Source: Virgibacillus_R byunsanensis (GTDB taxonomy: Bacteria; Bacillota; Bacilli; Bacillales; Amphibacillaceae). From it: a stretch of DNA of 64,000 nucleotides. The stretch is from assembly GCF_042675965.1 (NCBI RefSeq), contig NZ_JBHTKJ010000034.1:3201-67200 (forward strand), read 5' to 3'. Below are positions 17,889 through 26,553 of this stretch, piece by piece (position 1 is the first letter of the stretch; every line of letters begins with the position of its first letter). Below the pieces are notes generated by a model that ran no database searches, was not told the origin of the DNA, and saw nothing but the letters and a program-made list of their open reading frames with translations. The translations under genes and the position numbers were made by a program.

Positions 17889-18602
17889 ATGGCGAAATTT
17901 AAAAAATTGCTATCAAACAAAAAGATACTAATAGGTCTAGTAGCATTTATTATATTAATACTAGGATATGCAGTGGGTTCTGGAAGTGCTAAAGCGAACT
18001 TAGACGAGGGCAAAGTATCTTATGAAGCGTTACTATCAAAGATAGAACAACTAGAATCAACTATAAAAAACGTTGAATCAACAATAGAAGATAAGGAAAA
18101 CGTATTAGATGAAGTTGAAGGTAAAGTGCAGGAAGCTAATGACAAATTAGATGAAGAAGAATCTAAGCTAAACAGTAAAAAAGACGAAGTAGATGAAATC
18201 TTTTCTTTAATTGATGAAAAAGAAGTATTTAGTAGCGATATCGAGGCATTACAGAAAGAATTGGATAATAAAAGTACAGAAGTAGATGAAATATCTTCTT
18301 TAATCGAGGTTAAACAATCAGAATTGGAAAAAATAGAGAACTCAATAGTTAAAAAGAAAGCAGAACCAATTGATCTACTATCAGGTGAATATATTGTTGG
18401 TAGTGATGTCCCAGCAGGTCGCTATCAAGCTACCAACGTAGGCCGAGGCTCAAACTTTGTTGTGTACAGTTCTGGTGGATCACTTAAGGTTAATACCATA
18501 CTAGGAGATGACTGGGGTGACGGTGACTATGTATTTTGGGCAGAAGATGGTGATTTCATTGAAACTGCTGCTCAAGTTAAATTAATACCAATAGAGGATT
18601 AA
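17889..18602 (+). CDS. membrane-anchored coiled-coil protein with a C-terminal beta domain
   Basis: A 237-aa protein. It has a basic N-terminus and one membrane helix (residues ~14-30, ILIGLVAFIILILGYAVG). A heptad-rich coiled coil follows (~40-155, with repeats such as VDEIFSLI and VDEISSLI). The C-terminal ~75 residues include GEYIVGSDVPAGRYQ. That motif recurs in many Firmicutes surface or membrane proteins, where the domain is predicted to be a small beta-sandwich of unknown ligand. GGGGG precedes the ATG. It lies between the operon terminator and the restriction gene. It may belong to the island, for example as a membrane sensor, or be an unrelated insertion. Confidence 0.75.
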   Translation: MAKFKKLLSNKKILIGLVAFIILILGYAVGSGSAKANLDEGKVSYEALLSKIEQLESTIKNVESTIEDKENVLDEVEGKVQEANDKLDEEESKLNSKKDEVDEIFSLIDEKEVFSSDIEALQKELDNKSTEVDEISSLIEVKQSELEKIENSIVKKKAEPIDLLSGEYIVGSDVPAGRYQATNVGRGSNFVVYSSGGSLKVNTILGDDWGDGDYVFWAEDGDFIETAAQVKLIPIED

Positions 18603-18690
18603 TCAACGAGTAAACTATAAATGTTAAGATAATAGTGGTAAAGTAAGTGATGAGGCAGAATTTTTTGAAAAAGGGGCGAAATTAATTTAT

Positions 18691-19422
18691 ATGAATCAGG
18701 AAAAATTAGAACAAGAAATCCTTGATAGCATAATAAAAAATTTCAAAACATTTTTTAGAGAGGAAATTGCTAAGAATCATTTAAAAAATACATCAAAACT
18801 TACTAAGTTGAATCAATTTAACCCAAACCCTTTCTTGGATACATATAAAGCCAGATTTCTAACTGGAAATGATGATGCACTAAGTATTGCAAAAGCATTA
18901 GTATACCCAAGAGTATTAGGCACATCTATAAACACTAGCTTTGGCCAACAATTGCAAAAATACTGCAGTCAAATTTTAGAGGGTTTTGCATCGACCACTT
19001 CCGGGATTGATATTGAATTTATTGATAAACTAGACGGGAGAAGAAAATACTGTCAAATTAAAGCTGGCCCTAACACAATTAATAGTGATGATGTAACTAC
19101 TATAAAAGATCACTTTGCTGGTGTTAAAAACTTAGCAAGGACGAATAATCTTAATATCGGTTTAAATGATTTAGTAGTGGGAGTATTTTATGGTAGTACC
19201 GAACAATTGAGCACTCATTATAAAACAATAAACAAGGACTATCCTGTATTGGCTGGTGAGGAATTTTGGCACAGACTAACAGGTCATGCTGATTTTTATC
19301 ATATTTTAAGTGATACTATGGGAGATATTGCATTAGAATACGATTCATCTGAGCTAATAGAACAAGTTATTGTGGATTTAGCAAAAGATATAGAGAAAAA
19401 ACTATTTGATAATAAGAACTAA
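18691..19422 (+). CDS. type II restriction endonuclease, PmeII-like
   Basis: A 243-aa protein resembling the PmeII family of type II endonucleases. The central region ASTTSGIDIEFID...RKYCQIKAGP supplies a PD-(D/E)xK-type metal site (acidic residue in the first strand, QIK in the second), and NPF...YPRVLGTSINTSFG precedes it. It is convergent with the C5 methyltransferase and shares a terminator with it, the usual layout of a type II pair. The ribosome site (AAAGGGGCG) is rather distant from ATG 18691, so low expression or a slightly different start is possible. The recognition sequence cannot be deduced. Confidence 0.8.
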   Translation: MNQEKLEQEILDSIIKNFKTFFREEIAKNHLKNTSKLTKLNQFNPNPFLDTYKARFLTGNDDALSIAKALVYPRVLGTSINTSFGQQLQKYCSQILEGFASTTSGIDIEFIDKLDGRRKYCQIKAGPNTINSDDVTTIKDHFAGVKNLARTNNLNIGLNDLVVGVFYGSTEQLSTHYKTINKDYPVLAGEEFWHRLTGHADFYHILSDTMGDIALEYDSSELIEQVIVDLAKDIEKKLFDNKN

Positions 19423-19431
19423 AATCAAATT

Positions 19432-19465
19432 AAAAGAGAGAAGGATTTATATCCTTCTCTCTTTT
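19432..19465. terminator. bidirectional terminator between endonuclease and methyltransferase genes
   Basis: Perfect 15-bp stem (19432-19446 with 19451-19465), four-base loop, A-run on one side and T-run on the other, serving both convergent genes. Confidence 0.92.
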
Positions 19466-19477
19466 ATATTTTTAACC

Positions 19478-20830
19478 TTAGTTTATTTTATTAAGAGTTT
19501 TAACAATAGATAGACCAATAGCCTTGGCCATATTAACTGGAACAGCGTTACCTATCTGCTTATAAGCATTAGAAGTAGAACAGTCAAATATCCATTCATC
19601 TGGAAAACTCTGAATTCTTGCATACTCTCTTACTGTAAAGGGTCTGGTTTCATCTGGATGACATCTTTCTGTTTGTTTTTGAGCAGGTGAACAGGTTAGT
19701 GTTAATGACGGTTCATCCCATGATAGCCTTCTAGCCATACCTGTTCTGCCTCCACCTGAATAGTAACTCTTTCCCATGTATTCCTTTGCTATCTCTGTAG
19801 GTAGATCCCTCCAGTAGCCTCCCGGCGGAACTAGATCAAGCACATTTTTTTTGGAATCAGGATATCTTGTACCATCAGATTCCGGTATATCTTGAAGGAT
19901 GTCCTTTAAAGTTAGCTCATAGCCATATGGTTTTGGGAATAAATATTCTAATTCATCATAAATATTTACTAAATCATTTCTAATTCCTACTATGACAATT
20001 CTCTCTCTTTTTTGAGCTACATCATAATCCAATGCCCTAAGTATTTTATATTCTACTTTATAACCCATGTCTGAAAAAACATCTAGCATTACTTTTAAGG
20101 TATTTCCACCATCATGGTTTAATAATCCTTTAACATTCTCAGCCAGAAACATTTTCGGCTTTAACTCGCCTAATATTTTAGCATAATGATAGAACATAGT
20201 TCCCCTAGCATCCTGTAAACCACCCTTTTTTCCTGCATAACTAAATGCCTGACAAGGGTAGCCGCCTGATAATAAATCAAGCTCACCTATAGAAGGGACA
20301 TCAATGTAATTTTCAATACCATTTTCATTTATTTTTACAATGTCCTCATTTATTATATTCCAATTGGGTCTATTTTTTTTAAGTGTTTTACAAGCTTGTT
20401 TGTCTATTTCAATATTTCCAACAGAATCAAATCCTGCATATTCTAGACCTAACCCTAAGCCTCCTGCTCCTGCAAATAATTCTAAAACTTTATATTTTTT
20501 ACTTGCTACAGTATCTCTTACTTCGACAAAATCATGATCCTTGTTATTTTCTATATTTTTGTTATTGTTGTGTCTATAAATTACTTTATTAGTAGATCGG
20601 TTTTCATTCAAATCTAAATCAAATTCAAGTTGTTCAGTTATTTGATCAAGGTCAACATCAAGAACTTCACATAGTTTCATAGCATTAGATTTAATCGGGC
20701 TATAATTAGGAGAGAGTAGCATTGAAAGTTGGTTCTTGCTTACCCCTAATTGTTCTGCTAATTCTTTTTGAGTATGTATTCCTAGATTTTTCATTTGTTT
20801 TCTTACTTTTTCTTTACTGATCAAATACAC
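19478..20830 (-). CDS. DNA (cytosine-5)-methyltransferase with N-terminal HTH domain
   Basis: A 450-aa enzyme that should protect host DNA from the neighbouring endonuclease by C5 methylation. Residues ~10-65 form a Cro/C1-type helix-turn-helix (TQKELAEQLGVSKNQLSML). The catalytic part shows motif I LELFAGAGGLGLGLE (~115), motif IV GGYPCQAF with nucleophile C193, ENV, QKRERIVIVG, and motif IX/X PFTVREYARIQSFPDEW...QIGNAVP. The start is GTG at 20830, with GGGAGG seven bases upstream. The HTH domain suggests autoregulation, as in other HTH-fused C5 methyltransferases, and a palindrome lies in its leader. The target sequence is unknown. Confidence 0.93.
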   Translation of the reverse strand: MYLISKEKVRKQMKNLGIHTQKELAEQLGVSKNQLSMLLSPNYSPIKSNAMKLCEVLDVDLDQITEQLEFDLDLNENRSTNKVIYRHNNNKNIENNKDHDFVEVRDTVASKKYKVLELFAGAGGLGLGLEYAGFDSVGNIEIDKQACKTLKKNRPNWNIINEDIVKINENGIENYIDVPSIGELDLLSGGYPCQAFSYAGKKGGLQDARGTMFYHYAKILGELKPKMFLAENVKGLLNHDGGNTLKVMLDVFSDMGYKVEYKILRALDYDVAQKRERIVIVGIRNDLVNIYDELEYLFPKPYGYELTLKDILQDIPESDGTRYPDSKKNVLDLVPPGGYWRDLPTEIAKEYMGKSYYSGGGRTGMARRLSWDEPSLTLTCSPAQKQTERCHPDETRPFTVREYARIQSFPDEWIFDCSTSNAYKQIGNAVPVNMAKAIGLSIVKTLNKIN

Positions 20831-20845
20831 TTCAAACCCTCCCTT

Positions 20846-20871
20846 ATAAGTTAAATATTTTTTTAACTTAT
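20846..20871 (-). promoter_or_regulatory. candidate operator in the methyltransferase leader
   Basis: Perfect 10-bp inverted repeat ATAAGTTAAA (20846-20855) / TTTAACTTAT (20862-20871), situated between the -10 element and the ribosome site. It suits binding by the enzyme's own HTH domain. Confidence 0.6.
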
Positions 20872-20880
20872 TATAGGGTT

Positions 20881-20909
20881 ATTATAAACATACGTTCTAT
20901 TTTCGTCAA
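20881..20909 (-). promoter_or_regulatory. sigma-A promoter of the methyltransferase gene
   Basis: On the minus strand TTGACG (20909-20904), 17-bp spacer, TATAAT (20886-20881), a near-consensus promoter about 50 bp before the GTG start. Confidence 0.85.
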
Positions 20910-21353
20910 ATAATTACAGTTGTTTTATCCTCTTGACTCCTAAATCTCTTATTTACAACAACTATAACTTACATCAAGAAAATTATATCGATTTATCTCA
21001 CCAAAAATTGGAGCCATTAGTTAAATCTGATAATGTTGGTTTCTTATATTCATTCAGTTTTTATGGTTAATACATTAATCATTACATTTAATTTATTTAA
21101 CAACTATTAATAAACAGTTCATCCATAAACATTTCCGATTTATCAAAATTAGTGCTATAATTACTATTAAACCTTGTAGTTTTAACCTCATTTCAAGTCT
21201 ACTATTCTACGAAACAATTAATACTAATTGCGTTTTTCCTTTTAGGTTTTCAAACATCATCGACACCAATGAATCAACACTATTTTTGATCCTTTTTCTC
21301 AATCCACATAGGTTACTCTCGGTTTTTCATACTTACATAGAAGGTGGTTTTAC
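20910..21353. other. AT-rich intergenic stretch
   Basis: About 440 bp between divergent genes. I see no RNA gene, repeat or credible small ORF. It presumably carries the promoter of the DUF1538 operon and marks the right edge of the defence island. Confidence 0.5.
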
Positions 21354-22046
21354 ATGGACAATATAAAAGAAACCGTGCTAGAAGTTATTTTATCTATTGT
21401 ACCAATTACAATTGTTATCACGATTTTGCAGTTTACATTGATTTGGCTTCCTATGGAGACGTTTATACAATTTCTGATAGGTGTCGGGATGGTAAGTGTT
21501 GGACTTATTCTATTTTTATTGGGCGTAAATGTTGGTCTTCTTCCTGTTGGGGAAATGATTGGTTCTGCGTTATCGAAAACGAAGAAGGTTTGGATGATTG
21601 TCTTTTTTGGTTTTTTGTTAGGTGTTGTTGTTACGATTGCAGAGCCTGACGTTCGGGTGCTTTCCTCACAGGTTGACGCGGTTTCGAGTGGGGCAATTCC
21701 TAAAAGTATATTGATTATTGCTGTTGCACTTGGGGTAGGCATTTTTGTTGCACTGGCTTTGGTGCGCATTATATTTAGTATTAACATTATTTATATATTA
21801 GCGATTGGTTATGGCATGATCTTTACGTTAGCTGCATTCACACCTTCGATTTTTGTTCCGATCTCATTTGACTCAGGCGGTGTAACGACAGGCCCATTAA
21901 CTGTGCCATTTATATTAGCATTAGGTGTTGGTGTGGCATCTGTTATGAAAGGTAAATCCGCTTCAAGTGATGGGTTTGGTCTTGTGGCACTTGCTTCGAT
22001 TGGCCCTATATTGTCGGTGCTGATTTTAGGAGTGATTTACGGATGA
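21354..22046 (+). CDS. DUF1538 family membrane protein (first copy)
   Basis: A 230-aa protein with six or seven membrane helices. Family landmarks are the GVNVGLLPVGEMIGSAL loop near residue 62, AEPDVRVLSSQVD near 95, and FDSGGVTTGPLTVPF near 175. The repeated acidic/glycine loops within helices look transporter-like. DUF1538 has no established biochemical function. AGAAGGTGG precedes the ATG. Its stop overlaps the next start by ATGA, and a PII-type regulator closes the operon, suggesting a regulated transporter whose cargo is unknown. Confidence 0.85.
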   Translation: MDNIKETVLEVILSIVPITIVITILQFTLIWLPMETFIQFLIGVGMVSVGLILFLLGVNVGLLPVGEMIGSALSKTKKVWMIVFFGFLLGVVVTIAEPDVRVLSSQVDAVSSGAIPKSILIIAVALGVGIFVALALVRIIFSINIIYILAIGYGMIFTLAAFTPSIFVPISFDSGGVTTGPLTVPFILALGVGVASVMKGKSASSDGFGLVALASIGPILSVLILGVIYG

Positions 22047-22813
22047 CACTACACATATTTGAGGGATTTAGTGATGTACTATCGGAGGTTGCTATTGCCC
22101 TATTGCCACTCATTGGACTGTTTGCGTTTTTCCAGCTATTCTTTTTGAAATTAAAACGGCGAAAATTAATCGATATAAGTATTGGGTTTGTTTTAACATT
22201 TTTAGGTCTTTCTTTTTTCTTACAAGGTGTACATATTGGGTTTTTACCGATTGGGGAACTGATGGGTGAAAAACTTGGTGCTATCAAGTATACATGGATG
22301 CTGCTGCCGATTGGATTTGTTCTAGGATTCTTTGCGACCTATGCAGAACCTGCCGTTCAAGTTCTTATTGATCAGGTAGAAAAGGTGTCTGGTGGGTATA
22401 TTCCGCAGAAGGTTTTACTGTATACCGTATCAATAGGGGTTGGCTTATCCATCGCACTGTCCATGATTCGTATTATTTATGGCATTTCCCTATGGTATTT
22501 TATACTGCCAGGATATATAATAGCACTGATTATGATAAAGTATTCAACTAAAACCTTTACATCCATTGCCTTTGACTCTGGCGGTGTGGCTACTGGACCG
22601 ATGACTGCTACGTTTATTCTAGCTTTATTTGTTGGTATTGCCTCCGTTACAGAAGGGCGTGATCCGCTTCTTGACGGATTCGGTATGGTTGCACTGGTGG
22701 CGTTGGCTCCTATATTATCTGTATTAACACTCGGTATTCTGTACAGTAGAAAGGAGAAGGGTCAGTATGGCAAAGACGAAACAAGGGCAAAAGTTAATCA
22801 TCACGATCGTTAA
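22043..22813 (+). CDS. DUF1538 family membrane protein (second copy)
   Basis: A 256-aa paralogue of the preceding gene with the same landmarks in the same order: GVHIGFLPIGELMGEKL, AEPAVQVLIDQVE and FDSGGVATGPMTATF. In some genomes DUF1538 occurs as a single double-length protein, so the two copies probably form a heterodimer equivalent to it. The gene overlaps its upstream neighbour by 4 bp and its downstream neighbour by 47 bp. Confidence 0.85.
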   Translation: MTLHIFEGFSDVLSEVAIALLPLIGLFAFFQLFFLKLKRRKLIDISIGFVLTFLGLSFFLQGVHIGFLPIGELMGEKLGAIKYTWMLLPIGFVLGFFATYAEPAVQVLIDQVEKVSGGYIPQKVLLYTVSIGVGLSIALSMIRIIYGISLWYFILPGYIIALIMIKYSTKTFTSIAFDSGGVATGPMTATFILALFVGIASVTEGRDPLLDGFGMVALVALAPILSVLTLGILYSRKEKGQYGKDETRAKVNHHDR

Positions 22814-23504
22814 GAAAGAAAAAGCCAAAAAGGTCATACAGGCGTCCAAAAAGGCTGGCGCAAGGGGTGGTACTACACTCTTAGGCAAAGGTTACAGACT
22901 TGATGACAAGAAAAGATTCCTTGGCGTACCAGTGGAACGAGAAAGAGAAATCATATTAACACTTGTTCCTGAATCTATTTATCCAGATGTGATGAATGCT
23001 GTTGTTGACTCCGTAAAATTGAATAAACCAAGACAAGGGATTGGTTTTGTTATAGATACGAAAAAAGTGACTGGAATTTGTCATATGTTAGGCTTGGATG
23101 AAACTGAAAGTGAAGAAGTCAGTGATGAAGGTGTTGATGTTAAAATGGCAGAGCAAAAAGTGATGTATGATTTGATTGTTACGATCGTTAACAAAGGCGA
23201 CTCTGACGATGTAATTGATGCTTCTAAAAAGGCTGGTGCTGAGGGCGGTACTGTTTTGAGTGGCCGTGGTACTGGAATTCATGAACAGGCAAAACTGTTC
23301 AATATATTGATTGAACCAGAAAAAGAAGTCGTTTTAACTCTTATCAGTAAAGATAGAACGAAGGAAGTACTAAATTCGATTGAAGAAGATGCTGAGTTAA
23401 ATAAACCTGGAAAAGGCATTGCCTTCGTATTGGATGTTGATCAAACCGTAGGCATTAATCATGTGTTAAACAAGATGGTTAATGAGAAACTGGATGATAA
23501 CTAA
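22767..23504 (+). CDS. tandem PII-like (GlnB-fold) regulatory protein
   Basis: A 245-aa protein made of two ~110-residue PII-like domains. Each has the pattern LI.TIV.K......VI.ASKKAGA.GGT.L.G.G (residues ~9-45 and ~132-168) and ends with LNKPG/RQGI.F.. before ..GI.H.L. PII proteins sense ATP/ADP and 2-oxoglutarate or other small molecules and bind transporters. Being co-translated with two DUF1538 genes, this one probably gates them. The start has AAAGGAG upstream and lies inside the previous gene. The duplicated-domain form is less common than single PII. Confidence 0.85.
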   Translation: MAKTKQGQKLIITIVKKEKAKKVIQASKKAGARGGTTLLGKGYRLDDKKRFLGVPVEREREIILTLVPESIYPDVMNAVVDSVKLNKPRQGIGFVIDTKKVTGICHMLGLDETESEEVSDEGVDVKMAEQKVMYDLIVTIVNKGDSDDVIDASKKAGAEGGTVLSGRGTGIHEQAKLFNILIEPEKEVVLTLISKDRTKEVLNSIEEDAELNKPGKGIAFVLDVDQTVGINHVLNKMVNEKLDDN

Positions 23505-23512
23505 AATAAAGT

Positions 23513-23549
23513 AAAGGTGTCAACGAGGTCGACTCGAGACACCTTTTTT
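23513..23549 (+). terminator. terminator of the DUF1538/PII operon
   Basis: AAAGGTGTC (23513-23521) pairs with GACACCTTT (23538-23546), with an inner CGAG/CTCG stem, followed by a T run. Confidence 0.9.
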
Positions 23550-23574
23550 GTGTTAGTAGAGAAAGTATAATTTT

Positions 23575-23915
23575 GCAGTCAGGTATGTTTATCTACAGAA
23601 TCAGCCACGTCCAGCTCCAGTACCCAGTGACTAGTGGACTTCCTTCTCCTCCTTACGATAAGTCAACATTGATTCGCTAACGCTCTTCGTGTTTCCTTTA
23701 GATTCACTTTGGAGTGAATCTCATGCGGATTTGGAAGATCGACTAACTTCGCCGCTTTGCGCAGCAACTCGACCCACCCGCGATGTGCGGGCGCAGCCCA
23801 TACGTCACTAAACGGGCACTTTGCGCTTTTGTTCGTAGATAGGAAAGATATACTTTCCTATCTACATAAGTGCAACTAAGTCTTTCGCCATTAAGGCTTG
23901 GCGATAAACCACGTT
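23575..23915. repeat. ~340-bp dispersed Bacillaceae repeat
   Basis: A GC-richer non-coding block. Its left part (TTATCTACAGAATC..CCAGCTCCAG) recurs inverted near 63386-63433. Its right part (CATAAGTG.AACTAAG.CT.TCGCCA...GGCTTGGCGATAA) recurs inverted at 55402-55500. I recognise the whole as an interspersed element of Virgibacillus/Oceanobacillus-type genomes. Open frames through it are not genes. Confidence 0.75.
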
Positions 23916-23927
23916 TTCTAATGTTAT

Positions 23928-24068
23928 TCACTCTTTTTCCTTCTTGCTAATATACTCGTTAGGCTCGTCCCCGCCATGGATACTGTTATTTTTAAACTGG
24001 CTTTTTCGTCCGTTTCTATGTTCCCCGTGTTGTTTGTTTTCCTTAAATTGTCTATTTTTATCGGCCAT
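23928..24068 (-). CDS. 46-aa basic, hydrophilic protein
   Basis: ATG at 24068 follows AAAGGAGAGAAATA, and the frame closes at 23928. The product (MADKNRQFKENKQHGEHRNG...) is very rich in Lys, Asn, His and Glu with no hydrophobic core. It resembles small intrinsically disordered Bacillaceae proteins, several of which are spore-associated. I do not recognise the family. The optimal ribosome site and biased composition support it as real. Confidence 0.6.
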   Translation of the reverse strand: MADKNRQFKENKQHGEHRNGRKSQFKNNSIHGGDEPNEYISKKEKE

Positions 24069-24212
24069 TATTTCTCTCCTTTTTAATTTTTGGATGGTGT
24101 TAGTTTTTGAAATGTAGGCTTTCTTTATACATGCGTGAAGATATTTAAATTTATTATCATTTGGTATACTAAACGAATAACGCTAAGATTTTACTTGGAA
24201 GGATTGTTATTA

Positions 24213-25682
24213 TTGGATATATCTGTTGGAACATCGATATTTTTACTTTCCTCCATGCTTATTGTCGGGGTAATTGCTACCAAATTTTCTACTCGTTTCG
24301 GATTACCTGCACTAGTTCTATTCCTCTTAGTTGGCATGGTTTTTAATAATTATTTATTCTTTGAGAATGTGCAACTTACACAACTAATCGGTGTATTGGC
24401 CTTGATTATTATTTTATTTGAGGGTGGGACTCAAACTAAATGGAATCATGTTCGCCCTATCATAGGGTCTGCAAGTATATTAGCAACAATTGGTGTACTG
24501 ATTACTGCAGTCTTAACTGGGCTTGCTGCTATGTATATCCTTAACTTTTCCTTGTTGGAAGGGATGCTTTTGGGATCTATTGTCGCTTCTACCGATGCTG
24601 CTGCTGTCTTTTCCGTATTAGGTAATAAAAATATTAAAAAGAAACTTACATCTACATTGGAGGCAGAATCCGGTTCCAACGATCCTATGGCTGTATTTTT
24701 AACCATAACCTTAATAGAATGGATTCAACTATCGGACAACTCTATTTGGGCTGCTTTTGGTGACTTTTTCATACAGATGGGACTGGGCCTAGTGCTCGGG
24801 CTCGTATTGGGAAAAGTAACTGTGGAAGCCATCAACCGAATCGAGCTGGACACTGCTGGGTTATATCCCATTCTTGCTATGGGAAGTGCAATCTTTACAT
24901 ATGCGATCACAAACTTTGCAGGTGGTAGTGGTTTCCTTGCTGTATATGTGATGGCAGTATTTGTTGGAAATAATGAATTGTTATACCGATTCTCCATTAT
25001 GCGATTTAATGAAGGTTTCGCCTGGATGATGCAGATTTTGATGTTTATCTTTTTAGGTCTGTTAGTATTTCCAAGACAATTATTGGACGTTTTTTGGCAA
25101 GGCATTCTATTATCTGTTATTTTAATGTTTATCGCCCGTCCAGTTGCGGTCTTTATTAGTCTTATTTTCATGAAATACAATGTAAAGGAACAGGTCTTTC
25201 TTTCCTGGTCAGGGCTAAAGGGAGCAGTTCCAATTGTTTTGGCCACCTACCCTATTGTAGCTGGTATTGAAAACAGTGAAGTGATATTTAATGCCGTTTT
25301 TTTCGTTGTGATGATTTCTGCATTGATCCAAGGAAGTTCATTATCATGGCTAGCGACTAAATTAGGTTTGACCGGTGAAAAAAGTCGTGACACGTTGCCA
25401 AGTATGGAATTAATGACACTTGGTAAAACGGACTCTGAAATTTTGGAAGTGTCTATGACAGAGAATTCTCCGGCTGCTGGGGTATCCTTACTTAATTTGG
25501 AGTTACCTGCTGATACGCTGATTATCGGGATCATCCGTGATGAAAAAGTAATTACTCCAAATGGGGATTCTGTTATACAAGATGATGATACACTCTATGT
25601 CCTGATTAACAAAAAGGCAAGGGAACGCGTTAAGGAAGCATTGCTCGGTAAAAAGCCAAAGAAAAAGATTTCTGAGACTTAA
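24213..25682 (+). CDS. potassium/proton antiporter of the CPA1/NhaP2 type with C-terminal RCK-C domain
   Basis: About 489 aa. Twelve or thirteen membrane helices cover residues ~5-400, with the ion-path motif STDAAAVFSVL (~125) and LEAESGSNDPMAVFLT (~150) typical of NhaP-type exchangers. A soluble TrkA-C (RCK-C) domain lies at ~405-485 (MELMTLG...ITPNGDSVIQDDDTLYVL), which usually gates transport in response to nucleotides. TTG at 24213 is chosen because GGAAGGA lies about nine bases upstream; the longer frame to 24135 has no ribosome site. It exports K+ or Na+ in exchange for protons, useful in saline or alkaline habitats. It is monocistronic. Confidence 0.85.
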   Translation: MDISVGTSIFLLSSMLIVGVIATKFSTRFGLPALVLFLLVGMVFNNYLFFENVQLTQLIGVLALIIILFEGGTQTKWNHVRPIIGSASILATIGVLITAVLTGLAAMYILNFSLLEGMLLGSIVASTDAAAVFSVLGNKNIKKKLTSTLEAESGSNDPMAVFLTITLIEWIQLSDNSIWAAFGDFFIQMGLGLVLGLVLGKVTVEAINRIELDTAGLYPILAMGSAIFTYAITNFAGGSGFLAVYVMAVFVGNNELLYRFSIMRFNEGFAWMMQILMFIFLGLLVFPRQLLDVFWQGILLSVILMFIARPVAVFISLIFMKYNVKEQVFLSWSGLKGAVPIVLATYPIVAGIENSEVIFNAVFFVVMISALIQGSSLSWLATKLGLTGEKSRDTLPSMELMTLGKTDSEILEVSMTENSPAAGVSLLNLELPADTLIIGIIRDEKVITPNGDSVIQDDDTLYVLINKKARERVKEALLGKKPKKKISET

Positions 25683-25705
25683 TAGAAAAACCTAAACTTG
25701 GGCGA

Positions 25706-26242
25706 TTATTGGTCATCCAAATCAGATAACCAAACAGCAACCGAAATTAAATCTGGGAAATACATGTCTGCATCCGCTTTGTCTTTTTCACGATCACTAA
25801 TTAGAACAGTCTTCGTACCGGCTTTTTTTCCGGCCTCTATGTCTGGTACACGATCACCTACCATGTAGCTTTCCGATAAATCTATGTCATGGTTGTCTGC
25901 TAAATCTAAAATCATCTGTGGCATAGGCTTACGGCAGGCGCACTTTGCATGGGGTTTATGTGGACAGTAAGCTACAGCATCAATGGAAGCACCATAATGT
26001 GCTAGGTCGTCCTCCATTTTGTTATGTACGTCTTGTAATGCGGATTCTTCCATAAAACCAAGACCTACTCCTCCTTGGTTGGTGACAACAAAGACTTTAA
26101 AACCTGCTTCATTAAAACGCTTAATGGCTTCTCCCACTCCATCGAGTAAATAAAAATCTTCCGGTCTGTTCACGAATTTTACCCGATCACTTAACACTTC
26201 ATTGATCACGCCGTCTCGGTCTAAAAACATTCCTCTTTCCAT
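25706..26242 (-). CDS. HAD-IIIA phosphatase, GmhB-like
   Basis: A 178-aa protein of the GmhB branch (D-glycero-manno-heptose 1,7-bisphosphate 7-phosphatase and relatives). Motif I is FLDRDGVINE with D8 and D10. Motif II is VVTNQGGVG. A zinc-binding loop CPHKPHAKCACRKP (~93-106) is a hallmark of GmhB, and motif IV is MVGDRVPDIEAGKKAG. The Gram-positive host may use it for a heptose or histidinol phosphate; no heptose genes are adjacent. It converges on the antiporter gene. Confidence 0.88.
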   Translation of the reverse strand: MERGMFLDRDGVINEVLSDRVKFVNRPEDFYLLDGVGEAIKRFNEAGFKVFVVTNQGGVGLGFMEESALQDVHNKMEDDLAHYGASIDAVAYCPHKPHAKCACRKPMPQMILDLADNHDIDLSESYMVGDRVPDIEAGKKAGTKTVLISDREKDKADADMYFPDLISVAVWLSDLDDQ

Positions 26243-26258
26243 TTAGATATCACCTCGT

Positions 26259-26423
26259 CTATAGGGCTTCATATTCTGATTTTAATAAGGAATAGACAAC
26301 TGTATCATGAAATGTTTCCCCGTCAAAATCAGTTTGTCTAAGCACGCCTTCTTTTCTACATCCTTAGTTATATAACCATTTCTGAGAACCTTTATTATCA
26401 GCAAAAATATCGCCAACTATTCG
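26259..26423 (-). pseudogene. remnant of a GNAT acetyltransferase gene
   Basis: On the minus strand one frame reads RIVGDIFADNKGSQKWLYN, then a TAA stop, then GCRKEGVLRQTDF... to ...SEYEAL and a stop at 26259. This is the C-terminal acetyl-CoA-binding end of a GNAT enzyme (usual pattern ADN.GS.KVLEK.GF.KEGVLR) with an internal nonsense codon and no N-terminal half. The stretch from 26424 to 26553 holds further decayed sequence and a short GGTGTGA/TCACACC hairpin (26531-26554). Confidence 0.65.
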
Positions 26424-26553
26424 AATTTAAGCCAAGCGTTACCTGTTTAATATATAGTGCTCCGTTTCCACAACTGCAATAGTAGTAATGCTTCTTTCTT
26501 CCATCATATGTATACATCCAAGTTAATTACGGTGTGACACCAGCGTATCACAC

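Noticed and set aside
9700..20910. Prophage or integrative element
   Set aside because: No integrase, no phage structural genes, no tRNA-flanking att repeats; the one tRNA at 52100 has no adjacent integrase.
20910..21353. A riboswitch upstream of the DUF1538 operon
   Set aside because: I looked for conserved ydaO/c-di-AMP, ykkC and glnA-type landmarks and saw none.
23743..23931. 62-codon minus-strand frame
   Set aside because: It falls wholly within the 23575-23915 repeat and has no ribosome site or protein-like composition.
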